Shown here piece by piece: positions 44,546-52,505 of a DNA stretch of 56,161 nucleotides. The position numbers and the translations under genes were made by a program. The stretch covers positions 1-56,161 of the forward strand of contig CAVHYP010000009.1 of NCBI GenBank assembly GCA_963640465.1, read 5' to 3'. The number at the start of each line of letters is the position of its first letter. Within the stretch, counting starts at the first letter, position 1. The stretch comes from Colivivens sp963640465 (GTDB lineage Bacteria; Bacteroidota; Bacteroidia; Bacteroidales; Bacteroidaceae). A model generated the notes under the pieces. That model was not told the origin of the DNA. It saw only the letters and a list, made by a program, of their open reading frames with translations, and searched no databases.

Positions 44546-44626
44546 ATAAGCCAATACGAGCGGACGTATCATTCAATATGAGCGGTCGTGTGATTCAATA
44601 CTGTATGCCGTATTAGAAAAGGCATT

Positions 44627-46249
44627 TTATTCTTTCTCGTACTGATAGCAGCCGGCATCGGGGTTGTTCGCTGGACGCTTTACTCCGTTCATATCTACTT
44701 TGCAATCGTCGGGTGTAAGCGATGCATCGCCCAGTCCGCGTGCGGCAGACAATGAGTCGAGACGGAAATCGTAGAAATATACGCTGTTGTCGATGGTGCG
44801 GAAGTTTGCGCCACGCACAATTGCTCCGTCCGAATTATCATTGTCAGTACTTTGTGAGTTTGCCCGGTACAAACCGTTGGCCTTATACAAACTGTTGGCT
44901 TTAGCCTTGTTCAAGCTATTGGCCTTAGCTTTGTACAAACCTTTGAACCTTGCTTTGCTTGTCGACGAACCATAGCCAGACTTTTTTTCTTCTCTGTCGA
45001 ACTTGCAATCGATGAAATATTGTTCGTCGGCTTCGGTGGTGACGGTGTTGACAAGGGAATTGTAGAATTGGTAATTGAATGCTGCATCGCTGTCCTGCAT
45101 CCTCGATCCGTAGACTTCGTCGGTGGATGAACCGGTGATGATGCAGTTGGCAAATTTAATCATTATTAATGGAAACTCTTTGCTGTTGTAGACATTGGCA
45201 AAGTAAAGTGCCGATCCATGGGTGGCATTCCAAGGATAGAATTGTGCCAGCGTGCAGTGGGTGAATTCCGTTGTTCCTCCGATTATTGTGGCGCAATTGC
45301 CGCCTGCATTGCTCAGTTGGGTGTTCGAGAGTGTAGCTCTTGTTGCCTGAAGGAAGATGGCGTCTCCTGCCACATTATGGATTTTGCAGTTGTGGACTGT
45401 GTATTTCAGTCCGTCTGCCAGCGAGTCGTTGTCAGCAATTATTCCATAGTTTCCTCCGTGAATGTCGCAGTAGTTGAATGAGTTGTCGTGGCTTTCCGGA
45501 TAGAGCCGTATGCCTTTCCACTGTGCATCAAGCCGGTCGTAGGGCAGATAGGTAAAGAGTTTGTCGGTGCGGTCGCCTCTCATCGTGATTGGTTTGTCCT
45601 GCGTTCCCTCCGCCTTCAGTGTTCCGTAGACGCTCAGTCCCGAATATTTATGGAAGCAGATGGTGGTGCCAGGTGCGATGGTCAGGGTTGCTCCCTTGGC
45701 AACGACAAGACTGTCGCGCACAACAATCGGGCGCACTGATGCAAGGGTCGTGTCTTTTCTGATTGTCTGTCCGCTCATTACTATGACGTCCTGTCCGTAG
45801 GCTTCTAGCATTACTTTCTGTGTCATTCCGTTCTCCATCGTGAAGAGGATGGAGTCGGTGACGAGGGTGGGGGAGTCGGAATTGTGTGGGTTGACAGTCA
45901 CTTCCACGAAGCAGAACATGCTGTCCTCGTGGCAAATCTCCACATCCGTGAATTGTGTGGCGTAGTTGCCGTCGAGATTGATGCGGAATCCGCTGCTTCC
46001 GTTGCTGCCAAGTCTGACAGAGGTCAGGCGCACGCCCTTGCTGTTGGAATTGTAGACCTTGAACTCCTTGGTTGCCGAACCCACGTCAGTAAATATGGTG
46101 TCGAAACTGATGGTGTCTTGCGAGAAACTGAGCCCTCCGTTGGGCGAAGTGATGAATTCCTCTTCCTCGCTGCACGACTGCAGTCCAGTGACAGCGATGG
46201 CGAGGATGCAAATCAGAGTTATGGCGATATGACTTTTGCTTTTTCTCAT
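44627..46249 (-). CDS. Beta-helix lipoprotein
   Basis: A 540-residue lipoprotein: lipobox ending at Cys26 (GLQSCSEEEE, again with acidic residues behind the Cys as in surface-export signals). Residues ~40-150 are an Ig-like or beta-sandwich region (SFDTIFTDVGSATKEFKVYN). Residues ~160-400 form a right-handed parallel beta-helix (LTIAPGTTICFHKYSGLSVYG, WKGIRLY, GGNYGIIADN). Near residues 430-460 a tandem repeat inserts SLYKANGLYRANS-like units. The C-terminus (RPANNPDAGCYQYE) is typical for the family. Function is unknown; it may bind surface polymers. It is divergent from ftsK. Confidence 0.7.
   Translation of the reverse strand: MRKSKSHIAITLICILAIAVTGLQSCSEEEEFITSPNGGLSFSQDTISFDTIFTDVGSATKEFKVYNSNSKGVRLTSVRLGSNGSSGFRINLDGNYATQFTDVEICHEDSMFCFVEVTVNPHNSDSPTLVTDSILFTMENGMTQKVMLEAYGQDVIVMSGQTIRKDTTLASVRPIVVRDSLVVAKGATLTIAPGTTICFHKYSGLSVYGTLKAEGTQDKPITMRGDRTDKLFTYLPYDRLDAQWKGIRLYPESHDNSFNYCDIHGGNYGIIADNDSLADGLKYTVHNCKIHNVAGDAIFLQATRATLSNTQLSNAGGNCATIIGGTTEFTHCTLAQFYPWNATHGSALYFANVYNSKEFPLIMIKFANCIITGSSTDEVYGSRMQDSDAAFNYQFYNSLVNTVTTEADEQYFIDCKFDREEKKSGYGSSTSKARFKGLYKAKANSLNKAKANSLYKANGLYRANSQSTDNDNSDGAIVRGANFRTIDNSVYFYDFRLDSLSAARGLGDASLTPDDCKVDMNGVKRPANNPDAGCYQYEKE
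44869..44956. repeat. In-frame 24-bp tandem repeat inside the lipoprotein gene
   Basis: Related units at 44869, 44887, 44911 and 44935 (spacing 18, 24, 24) are all multiples of three and encode Leu-Tyr/Asn-Lys-Ala-rich units. The composition (Lys, Ala, Asn, Leu) differs from the rest of the protein. Confidence 0.8.
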
Positions 46250-46361
46250 TTGGTTCGTTCTTATCTCTCTTAGAAACGCAAAACACTCCTTGATTATTGT
46301 TTTTCCGCACGAAATTCATAAATTAAATCGTGGGATGCGAGGCAGTGTGAAAAAAAATATT

Positions 46362-46369
46362 TACATTTG
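46362..46369 (+). promoter_or_regulatory. Possible -7 box for ftsK
   Basis: TACATTTG matches TAnnTTTG, 28 bases before the ftsK start. No TTTG at the ideal -33 position. Confidence 0.5.
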
Positions 46370-46396
46370 TACCTTGTTTTATATGAATGTATAGAA

Positions 46397-49012
46397 ATGA
46401 AGAAAAAGGCACCAAATAAAGGCTCACAGAAAAAGACGAGGACAAGTGTGGTGGACGTCGACATCATGTCGAAGGCGTCCATCGTGAAGTTTGTGATAGG
46501 ATTGATTCTTGTTTTCACGGCATTGTTCATGATTCTTGCATTCTCGTCGTTTCTCTATAGCGGAGCTTCAGACTACAATATAGTTGACACTCAGAATTTT
46601 GCTGAGCTCTATAATGAACTGACATCAGGCGGATCGCATGCACGCAACATCTGTGGAGCGTTTGGTGCAAAGACTGCTTTTGTGTTCATCAACAAATACT
46701 TCGGAGTTGCGGCTTACCTTGTTCCGGTGTTCCTCGTTCTGCTTGGCATGAAGCTCATCGGTTCGTTCCGCCTCCGTTGCATCCGACTTTTCATCTTGCT
46801 TGGAGTGACCATGATTTGGGCAAGCATCTTACTGAGCACCCTTGCATGCGACATTCCTGCTTTGGGCAACAATTTCTTCTATCTTGGTGGCTACAGCGGC
46901 ATGGCAGTCACAAAATGGCTCGGACTGATGATTGGTTCGCCAGGCATTTACGGCATTCTGATTCTTGTGGCAATCTTTGTGCTTGTTTATCTCAGCACCA
47001 AGACAATAGAAGTGGTACGCAACCTGATGCGACTCGAACGCATAAAGTCGTTCGGCAATCCGCTTGAGAGTTTGCTGAGCAAGAATGATTCCGACGATGA
47101 TGAAGATTCGGAGGATGAGGGCGTGACAAGCGACGAGGATGAACCCACGGAGTTTGTCGACCCCAAAATCAACTTCATCGACTTTACTGCTCAAGAAAAA
47201 CAACGGGCAGAGGAAGCGGCTGCAGTAGCTTCTCAGCAGGCAGCAGCATCTCAATCGTCTGCAGCACAGGAGTCTGCCAGTGAACCTGCTTCGACGGTTG
47301 ACATGAACGTGTCTGCACAACCCGAACCCGTTGTGACAGTCATGGATAAAGGTGACGAAATGTTTCATGTGGAGGCTGGAAGCACCGAACCTGCACAAAC
47401 AGTTTATTCTGACGACACAGCCATCGGTTTTGATGCCGTCGTAGGGCGCAGCTCGGGTCCGGCAACTGACAAGAACCTGAGTCGTGGCAACATCAACACG
47501 CCGTATGACCCACGCCACGACCTTGAATACTACAAATATCCGCTGCTCAGTCTGCTCGACAAGAGCGATGACAGTTCTCCACGCATCGATATGGAGGAAC
47601 AGACTGCCAACAAGGAACGCATCATCCAGGTGCTCCATAGTTTCGGAGTGGAGATAAGCAGTATCAAGGCAACCATAGGACCAACCATCACCCTCTACGA
47701 GATAACTCCAGCCGAGGGAATGCGCATCTCCAAAATCCGTAACCTCGAAGACGATATCGCACTGAGTCTCGCAGCCGAGGGAATCCGTATCATTGCGCCG
47801 ATTCCTGGCAAGGGAACCATCGGTATTGAGGTGCCGAACAAGAAGAAGTGCATCGTGTCGATGGAAAGTATCCTCAACTCGAAAACCTATCAGGAGTCGA
47901 AGATGGAACTGCCGTGCGCATTGGGAAAAACCATCACTAACGAAGTGTTCATGATTGACCTTGCCAAAGCTCCTCACCTCCTCGTTGCAGGTGCCACCGG
48001 TATGGGTAAGTCCGTCGGACTGAACGCCATCATCACTTCATTGCTCTACAAGAAACATCCGTCGGAACTGAAACTCGTGATGGTCGACCCGAAGAAAGTG
48101 GAGTTCAGTGTCTACAATTCCATTGAGAACCACTTCCTTGCGAAACTTGAGGAAGAGGAAGAACCAATCATCACCGACACACAGAAAGTGGTGAAGACCC
48201 TCAACTCGCTATGTAAACTGATGGACCATCGCTACGACTTGCTCAAGATGGCAGGCGTAAGAAATATAAAGGAGTACAATGCCGACTTCAAGGCACGCAA
48301 GCTCAACCCGATGCAGGGACATGATTACATGCCATATTATGTGGTGGTGATAGACGAGTTCGGCGACCTTATCATGACAGCCGGCAAGGAGATAGAATTG
48401 CCAATTTGCCGTATCGCCCAGTTGGCGCGTGCCGTGGGAATCCACATGATTATTGCCACCCAGCGACCTACAGCACAGATTATCACCGGTACCATCAAGG
48501 CCAACTTCCCGGCTCGTATCGCATTCCGTGTGGCAGCGATGATGGACTCACGAATCATCCTCGACCGTCCGGGAGCCAATCAGTTGATTGGACGTGGCGA
48601 TATGCTCTACCTCAACGGAGGCGACCCAACCCGTGTGCAGTGCGCCTTTGTCGACACGCCCGAAGTGGTGAGAATCTGTAAGTACATCAGCACCCAGCAG
48701 AGTTTCGGTCATGCAGCCTATCTGCCTGAGGTGGATGACGACAGTGACGGTTCAGGCGATGGTGGTTCATCGGATTCAATCGGACACATTGACCCGATGT
48801 TTGAGGAATGTGCAAAACTTGTGGTGTCGAGCCAGCAAGGCAGTACATCCATGCTCCAGCGCAATTTCTCCATCGGTTACAACCGTGCCGGAAAGATTAT
48901 GGACCAACTGCAGAAAGCAGGAGTTGTGGGTGCTCAGATTGGAGCAAAGCCACGCGAGGTGCTGGTGCAGGATTTCAATACACTTGATACAATTATACGA
49001 AATTTAAAATAA
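46397..49012 (+). CDS. ftsK: DNA translocase FtsK
   Basis: An 871-residue septal DNA pump that clears and aligns chromosome termini at division. Four membrane segments lie in residues ~30-210, then an acidic, Ala/Ser/Gln-rich linker, then the RecA-like motor with Walker A in GATGMGKSVGLNA and VVIDEFGDLIM as Walker B, and a C-terminal winged-helix gamma domain (SMLQRNFSIGYNRAGKIMDQL) that reads polar DNA motifs. The start at 46397 (MKKKAPNKG) suits the position of the first membrane segment. lolA and trxB follow, an order also seen in E. coli around ftsK. Confidence 0.95.
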   Translation: MKKKAPNKGSQKKTRTSVVDVDIMSKASIVKFVIGLILVFTALFMILAFSSFLYSGASDYNIVDTQNFAELYNELTSGGSHARNICGAFGAKTAFVFINKYFGVAAYLVPVFLVLLGMKLIGSFRLRCIRLFILLGVTMIWASILLSTLACDIPALGNNFFYLGGYSGMAVTKWLGLMIGSPGIYGILILVAIFVLVYLSTKTIEVVRNLMRLERIKSFGNPLESLLSKNDSDDDEDSEDEGVTSDEDEPTEFVDPKINFIDFTAQEKQRAEEAAAVASQQAAASQSSAAQESASEPASTVDMNVSAQPEPVVTVMDKGDEMFHVEAGSTEPAQTVYSDDTAIGFDAVVGRSSGPATDKNLSRGNINTPYDPRHDLEYYKYPLLSLLDKSDDSSPRIDMEEQTANKERIIQVLHSFGVEISSIKATIGPTITLYEITPAEGMRISKIRNLEDDIALSLAAEGIRIIAPIPGKGTIGIEVPNKKKCIVSMESILNSKTYQESKMELPCALGKTITNEVFMIDLAKAPHLLVAGATGMGKSVGLNAIITSLLYKKHPSELKLVMVDPKKVEFSVYNSIENHFLAKLEEEEEPIITDTQKVVKTLNSLCKLMDHRYDLLKMAGVRNIKEYNADFKARKLNPMQGHDYMPYYVVVIDEFGDLIMTAGKEIELPICRIAQLARAVGIHMIIATQRPTAQIITGTIKANFPARIAFRVAAMMDSRIILDRPGANQLIGRGDMLYLNGGDPTRVQCAFVDTPEVVRICKYISTQQSFGHAAYLPEVDDDSDGSGDGGSSDSIGHIDPMFEECAKLVVSSQQGSTSMLQRNFSIGYNRAGKIMDQLQKAGVVGAQIGAKPREVLVQDFNTLDTIIRNLK

Positions 49013-49056
49013 CGGGACAGACGCTGGGAATTGACTGCTAAAAACTCTCCGGTCAT

Positions 49057-49094
49057 GGAATTTTATTTTCCTAGTCAGAAAAAATATTTTTTCC
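49057..49094. repeat. Two tandem AT-palindromes related to those at 40453
   Basis: GGAATTTTATTTTCC (49057-49071) and GAAAAAATATTTTTTCC (49078-49094) are palindromic, 21 bases apart, each followed by TAGTCAG or AGTCAG. AGTCAG-containing decayed units continue to about 49170. The array may act as terminator of ftsK; otherwise the gap to lolA shows nothing else. Confidence 0.75.
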
Positions 49095-49234
49095 AGTCAG
49101 AGAAAAAAACGCCTACAGTCAGAGCACAAAAGCTCAACAACAGGGAGACAGAAATTCTCCAGTCAGCGTCCCCCAAAAAGACAATTAGTAAAGATAAAAA
49201 TAAGTAATATAGAACAATAAGAATACAGAGAACA

Positions 49235-49840
49235 ATGATGAAACGATATTTTTTCACACTGCTGTTTGCTGTCGTGGCAATGGCAACCTATGCATTCGAT
49301 GCAAAGAGCGTACTCGACAAGGTGTATGCAGAATACAAGAAATGTCCGAGCATCACGGCTGAGTTTGTCATCCGTGTGGGCGAGGACGAGGACGAGGGTA
49401 CTGTACTGCTCCAGGGCAGTAAGTTCCGCACGCAGATGAGCAACCACATCACTTGGTTCGACGGCAAGACCATGTGGTCGTATGCCAAGGACAACGAGGA
49501 GGTGAATGTCACTGAGCCAACCCAAACCCAACTGGCAAAAATCAATCCGTATGCCTTCCTCGGCATTTACAAGACCGGTTACGATGTGACTTTCGGCAAG
49601 AACACCAAGACCTATTACGAGATTGTACTCACTGCCACATCCTCCAAGTCGTCCATCAAGAAAGCGATTATCCATGTCAACCGCATGAACAATCATCCCA
49701 CCTATGTGATGATGGGACAGACCAAGGGCAACATCGAAATCCGTGTCACTTCATTCAAGAAAGGCAAGAAGCAGGCAGACAGCGCCTTCAAGTTCAATAA
49801 GGCAAAATATCCGAAGGCCGATGTCATCGACTTGAGGTAA
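49235..49840 (+). CDS. LolA-like periplasmic lipoprotein carrier
   Basis: A 201-residue exported protein (signal peptide MMKRYFFTLLFAVVAMATYA). The mature part shows the LolA/LolB-fold pattern: an N-terminal helix (AKSVLDKVYAEYKKCPS), alternating strands with the Trp-containing ITWFDGKTMWSYAKD, VNVTEPTQTQL, and a final long hairpin. It should ferry lipoproteins across the periplasm to the outer membrane. It follows ftsK, as lolA does in many bacteria, which supports the identification. The Met at 49238 is an alternative start. Confidence 0.85.
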   Translation: MMKRYFFTLLFAVVAMATYAFDAKSVLDKVYAEYKKCPSITAEFVIRVGEDEDEGTVLLQGSKFRTQMSNHITWFDGKTMWSYAKDNEEVNVTEPTQTQLAKINPYAFLGIYKTGYDVTFGKNTKTYYEIVLTATSSKSSIKKAIIHVNRMNNHPTYVMMGQTKGNIEIRVTSFKKGKKQADSAFKFNKAKYPKADVIDLR

Positions 49841-49971
49841 AGAAGTTGCTATATATAAATATGGAAACGAGCAGATTGCTTATACTTGGGTGACGAACCA
49901 TGGATACTGCCTACATATAATAAGGAAAGAAAACAATAACGCTATATATAAATAATAAGGAAAGGAAATAA

Positions 49972-50904
49972 ATGGAACACATAAAATGTTTGATAATAGG
50001 GTCGGGACCTGCAGGCTACACTGCTGCAATCTATGCAAGCCGTGCCAATCTAGCACCAGTAGTATATGAAGGAATTCAGCCTGGCGGACAGCTGACTATC
50101 ACCGACATGATAGAGAATTTCCCCGGTCATCCCGAGGAATTGTCGGGACAGGACTTGATGGACCTGATGCGCCAGCAGGTGGAGAAGTTCGGCGTGGAAA
50201 TCCGTGAACACATCTGCGTGAAGAGCGACCTCAGCAAAGCACCTTACACCTTCACATTTGAAGACGGAAGTGAGGTTGAGGCGGATTGCGTAATCATTGC
50301 CACCGGAGCAAGTGCCAAATTTCTCGGACTGGCTGACGAAAAGAAATACATGGGGCAGGGAGTCAGTGCATGTGCCACATGCGACGGCTTCTTCTACCGC
50401 AAGAAAGTGGTTGCCGTTGTCGGTGGTGGCGACACAGCCTGTGGCGAAGCGCTCTACCTGGCAGGACTTGCCTCAAAGGTTTACCTGATTGTCCGCAAGC
50501 CATATCTCCGTGCGTCAAAGATTCTGCAGGACAGAGTGGACAAGAATGAAAAGATTGAGATTCTCTACGAAACCAACACCGAAGGACTCTACGGAGACAA
50601 TGGGGTGGAGGGCGCACATCTTGTTCATCGCAAGGGTGAAGCCGATGAATCCCACTACGACCTGCCGATTGACGGATTCTTCCTTGCCATCGGCCACAAA
50701 CCCAATTCCGATGTGTTCAAGCCTTGGATTGAAACAGACGAGACTGGTTACATAAAGACCATCGACGGCACACCGAAGACCAACATTCCCGGTGTATTTG
50801 CTGCCGGAGATGTGGCAGATCCTCTCTATCGCCAGGCCATCGTAGCTGCAGGATCAGGCTGTAAGGCTGCAATGGAAGCGGAGAAGTTCCTCGCGGACAA
50901 ATAA
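49972..50904 (+). CDS. trxB: Thioredoxin-disulfide reductase
   Basis: A 310-residue FAD and NADPH enzyme that keeps thioredoxin reduced. FAD motif IIGSGPAGYTAA at the N-terminus, redox pair Cys134-Ala-Thr-Cys137 in SACATCDGFFY, NADPH motif VVGGGDTACGEAL, and the closing GVFAAGDVADPLYRQ. Length is standard. The 131-base gap from lolA holds a diffuse repeat of GCTATATATAAATA and AAGGAAAGAAA strings. nlpC-type gene follows after 5 bases. Confidence 0.96.
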   Translation: MEHIKCLIIGSGPAGYTAAIYASRANLAPVVYEGIQPGGQLTITDMIENFPGHPEELSGQDLMDLMRQQVEKFGVEIREHICVKSDLSKAPYTFTFEDGSEVEADCVIIATGASAKFLGLADEKKYMGQGVSACATCDGFFYRKKVVAVVGGGDTACGEALYLAGLASKVYLIVRKPYLRASKILQDRVDKNEKIEILYETNTEGLYGDNGVEGAHLVHRKGEADESHYDLPIDGFFLAIGHKPNSDVFKPWIETDETGYIKTIDGTPKTNIPGVFAAGDVADPLYRQAIVAAGSGCKAAMEAEKFLADK

Positions 50905-50909
50905 GCAAA

Positions 50910-51467
50910 GTGACTTTGAGTAAGACGAATAAATATCTCAAGTCCACATGTCATTGCTTGCTGGTTGTGGCATCAGTAGTCATGCTTGCCTCATGCCACA
51001 GTTCAAAGTCGGTGTACTACAAGAATGTGGACATGCGCGAGCTGGCACGGGCAGGTCTTGCTCTCGGGTTCGACATCGAGGAAAACGATGAATGGGCACT
51101 GATGATTGAGTCTGCAAAATGGCTCGGCACACCCTACCGAAGTGGAGGCAACACCAAGGCTGGAGTGGACTGTTCCGGACTGACAGTACAGATATTCAAA
51201 GCAGTCTACGGCAAATCGCTCCATCGCCGAAGCCTTGACCAATACGAGCAGGACTGCAAAAGGGTAGGCGACAATAGTCTGAAATGCGGTGACCTCGTGT
51301 TCTTTGCCACATCAGGTAAGGTGAAGCGTAAGAATATCAACCATGTAGGTATCTATCTTAAGGACAATCGGTTCATCCATGCCAGCAGTTCGCGCGGAGT
51401 GGTTGTCGACAATCTCAACAGCCGCTATTATGTAGACCGCTGGATTGGAGGAGGCAGAGTGAAATGA
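50910..51467 (+). CDS. NlpC/P60-family lipoprotein endopeptidase
   Basis: A 185-residue lipoprotein that should cut peptidoglycan stem peptides. Lipobox VMLASC gives Cys29. The catalytic triad is Cys88 in GVDCSGL, His145 in NHVGIYL and His157 in FIHASS, all in the expected order. The frame starts at a GTG (50910); a TTG two codons later is the alternative. No in-frame ATG lies before the signal peptide. It begins 5 bases behind trxB and is very likely co-transcribed. Confidence 0.85.
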   Translation: MTLSKTNKYLKSTCHCLLVVASVVMLASCHSSKSVYYKNVDMRELARAGLALGFDIEENDEWALMIESAKWLGTPYRSGGNTKAGVDCSGLTVQIFKAVYGKSLHRRSLDQYEQDCKRVGDNSLKCGDLVFFATSGKVKRKNINHVGIYLKDNRFIHASSSRGVVVDNLNSRYYVDRWIGGGRVK

Positions 51468-51479
51468 AGTTGGCATCAT

Positions 51480-51570
51480 CTTTGATACAGTAATCAAACA
51501 GGCTTTGACTCAGTGATCAAGTAGGCTATGATTCAGATATCAAAAAAGCTTTGATTTAGGCTCAGGCATA
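51480..51570. repeat. 23-bp tandem repeat with hairpin-forming units
   Basis: Units start at 51480, 51503, 51526 and 51549. The first contains TTTGATACAGTAATCAAA, in which TTTGAT and ATCAAA pair; the others are imperfect copies. It stands between the NlpC gene and the TerB/DnaJ gene and may serve as terminator. Confidence 0.85.
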
Positions 51571-51635
51571 TAGTGACTCGGAAATTAAGTAACTCATAGA
51601 AAGAAAAAGAACGTATTGCGTTTATAAAAGGATAT

Positions 51636-52400
51636 ATGGCATTAGGAAAATGGATTGGAGGTGTCTTCGGTGCTTTCGCAGCCGGACCTATCGGTGCGAT
51701 ACTGGGATTTTTCCTGGGCTCGTTGGTTGACCGCATGAATGAGAAAACTGATGTGGAAAGTAATCAGTATCAGACCTATTCAGGGCAGTCTAGCAGTCGC
51801 AATGGCTTTCTGTTTTCGATGATGCTTCTCATGGCACACATGATTCAGGCAGACGGCAAAATCATGCATTCCGAGATGGAATACGTCAGGCGATGGCTGA
51901 AGCAGAATTTTGGAGACGATGCCATGCGCGAAGGCGAGAGTATTCTGAACCGCCTGTTCGAATACCGGCGCTTGTATGGCGAACAAGCCTGGAGCCAGCA
52001 GATTTATAGTTGCTGTGCCCAAATCGCAACCATCATGCCCGCAGAACAGCGGTTTCAGTTGGTCTCAATCCTTGCCGAGATAGCCAAAGCCGACGGGAAT
52101 GTGGTGGATGCCGAGGTACAGGCATTAAAGCAAATGGCAGTGGCAATGAGACTCGATGTCCATGTAGTCGACCAGTTCCTCTCGTTGGGCGGAGATTCAC
52201 TCGACGACGCCTACAAAGTACTGGGAATCACACCCGATGCCACCGATGACGAGGTGCGCAAAGCCTACAGGAAGATGGCACTGCAGTACCACCCCGATCG
52301 TGTGGCAACCCTTGGCGAGGATGTGAAGGAGAATGCAAAACGCAGATTCCAGGAAATCAATGCCGCCAAAGAGAATATATACAAGGTAAGGCATATGTGA
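51636..52400 (+). CDS. TerB-type and DnaJ-domain protein (DjlA-like)
   Basis: A 254-residue protein with three parts: a Gly-rich hydrophobic N-terminus (residues ~8-34) that could be a membrane anchor; a TerB-like helical domain (~60-175, LLMAHMIQADGKIMHSEME and EIAKADGNVVDAEV); and a C-terminal J-domain (~190-254) with the HPD tripeptide in LQYHPDRV. This order is that of DjlA, a membrane-anchored J-protein that directs DnaK. It is a stand-alone gene between a repeat and lacZ. Confidence 0.85.
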   Translation: MALGKWIGGVFGAFAAGPIGAILGFFLGSLVDRMNEKTDVESNQYQTYSGQSSSRNGFLFSMMLLMAHMIQADGKIMHSEMEYVRRWLKQNFGDDAMREGESILNRLFEYRRLYGEQAWSQQIYSCCAQIATIMPAEQRFQLVSILAEIAKADGNVVDAEVQALKQMAVAMRLDVHVVDQFLSLGGDSLDDAYKVLGITPDATDDEVRKAYRKMALQYHPDRVATLGEDVKENAKRRFQEINAAKENIYKVRHM

Positions 52401-52446
52401 TGCAACTGCATTTACTTTCGGAGAGAATGATTTCATCCGAAAAAGT

Positions 52447-52477
52447 TTTGCAGACTCGTCAATTATTAGTAAATTTG
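52447..52477 (+). promoter_or_regulatory. Full Bacteroidetes promoter for the beta-galactosidase gene
   Basis: TTTG at 52447-52450 and TAAATTTG at 52470-52477 are separated by exactly 19 bases, the ideal arrangement, 29 bases before the start codon. This is the best promoter match in the window. Confidence 0.85.
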
Positions 52478-52505
52478 CACTAGATTATCAATTAACTACA
52501 TATTT

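Noticed and set aside
44390..44610. CRISPR array
   Set aside because: The 22-bp units are contiguous, with no unrelated spacers, and no cas gene lies near.
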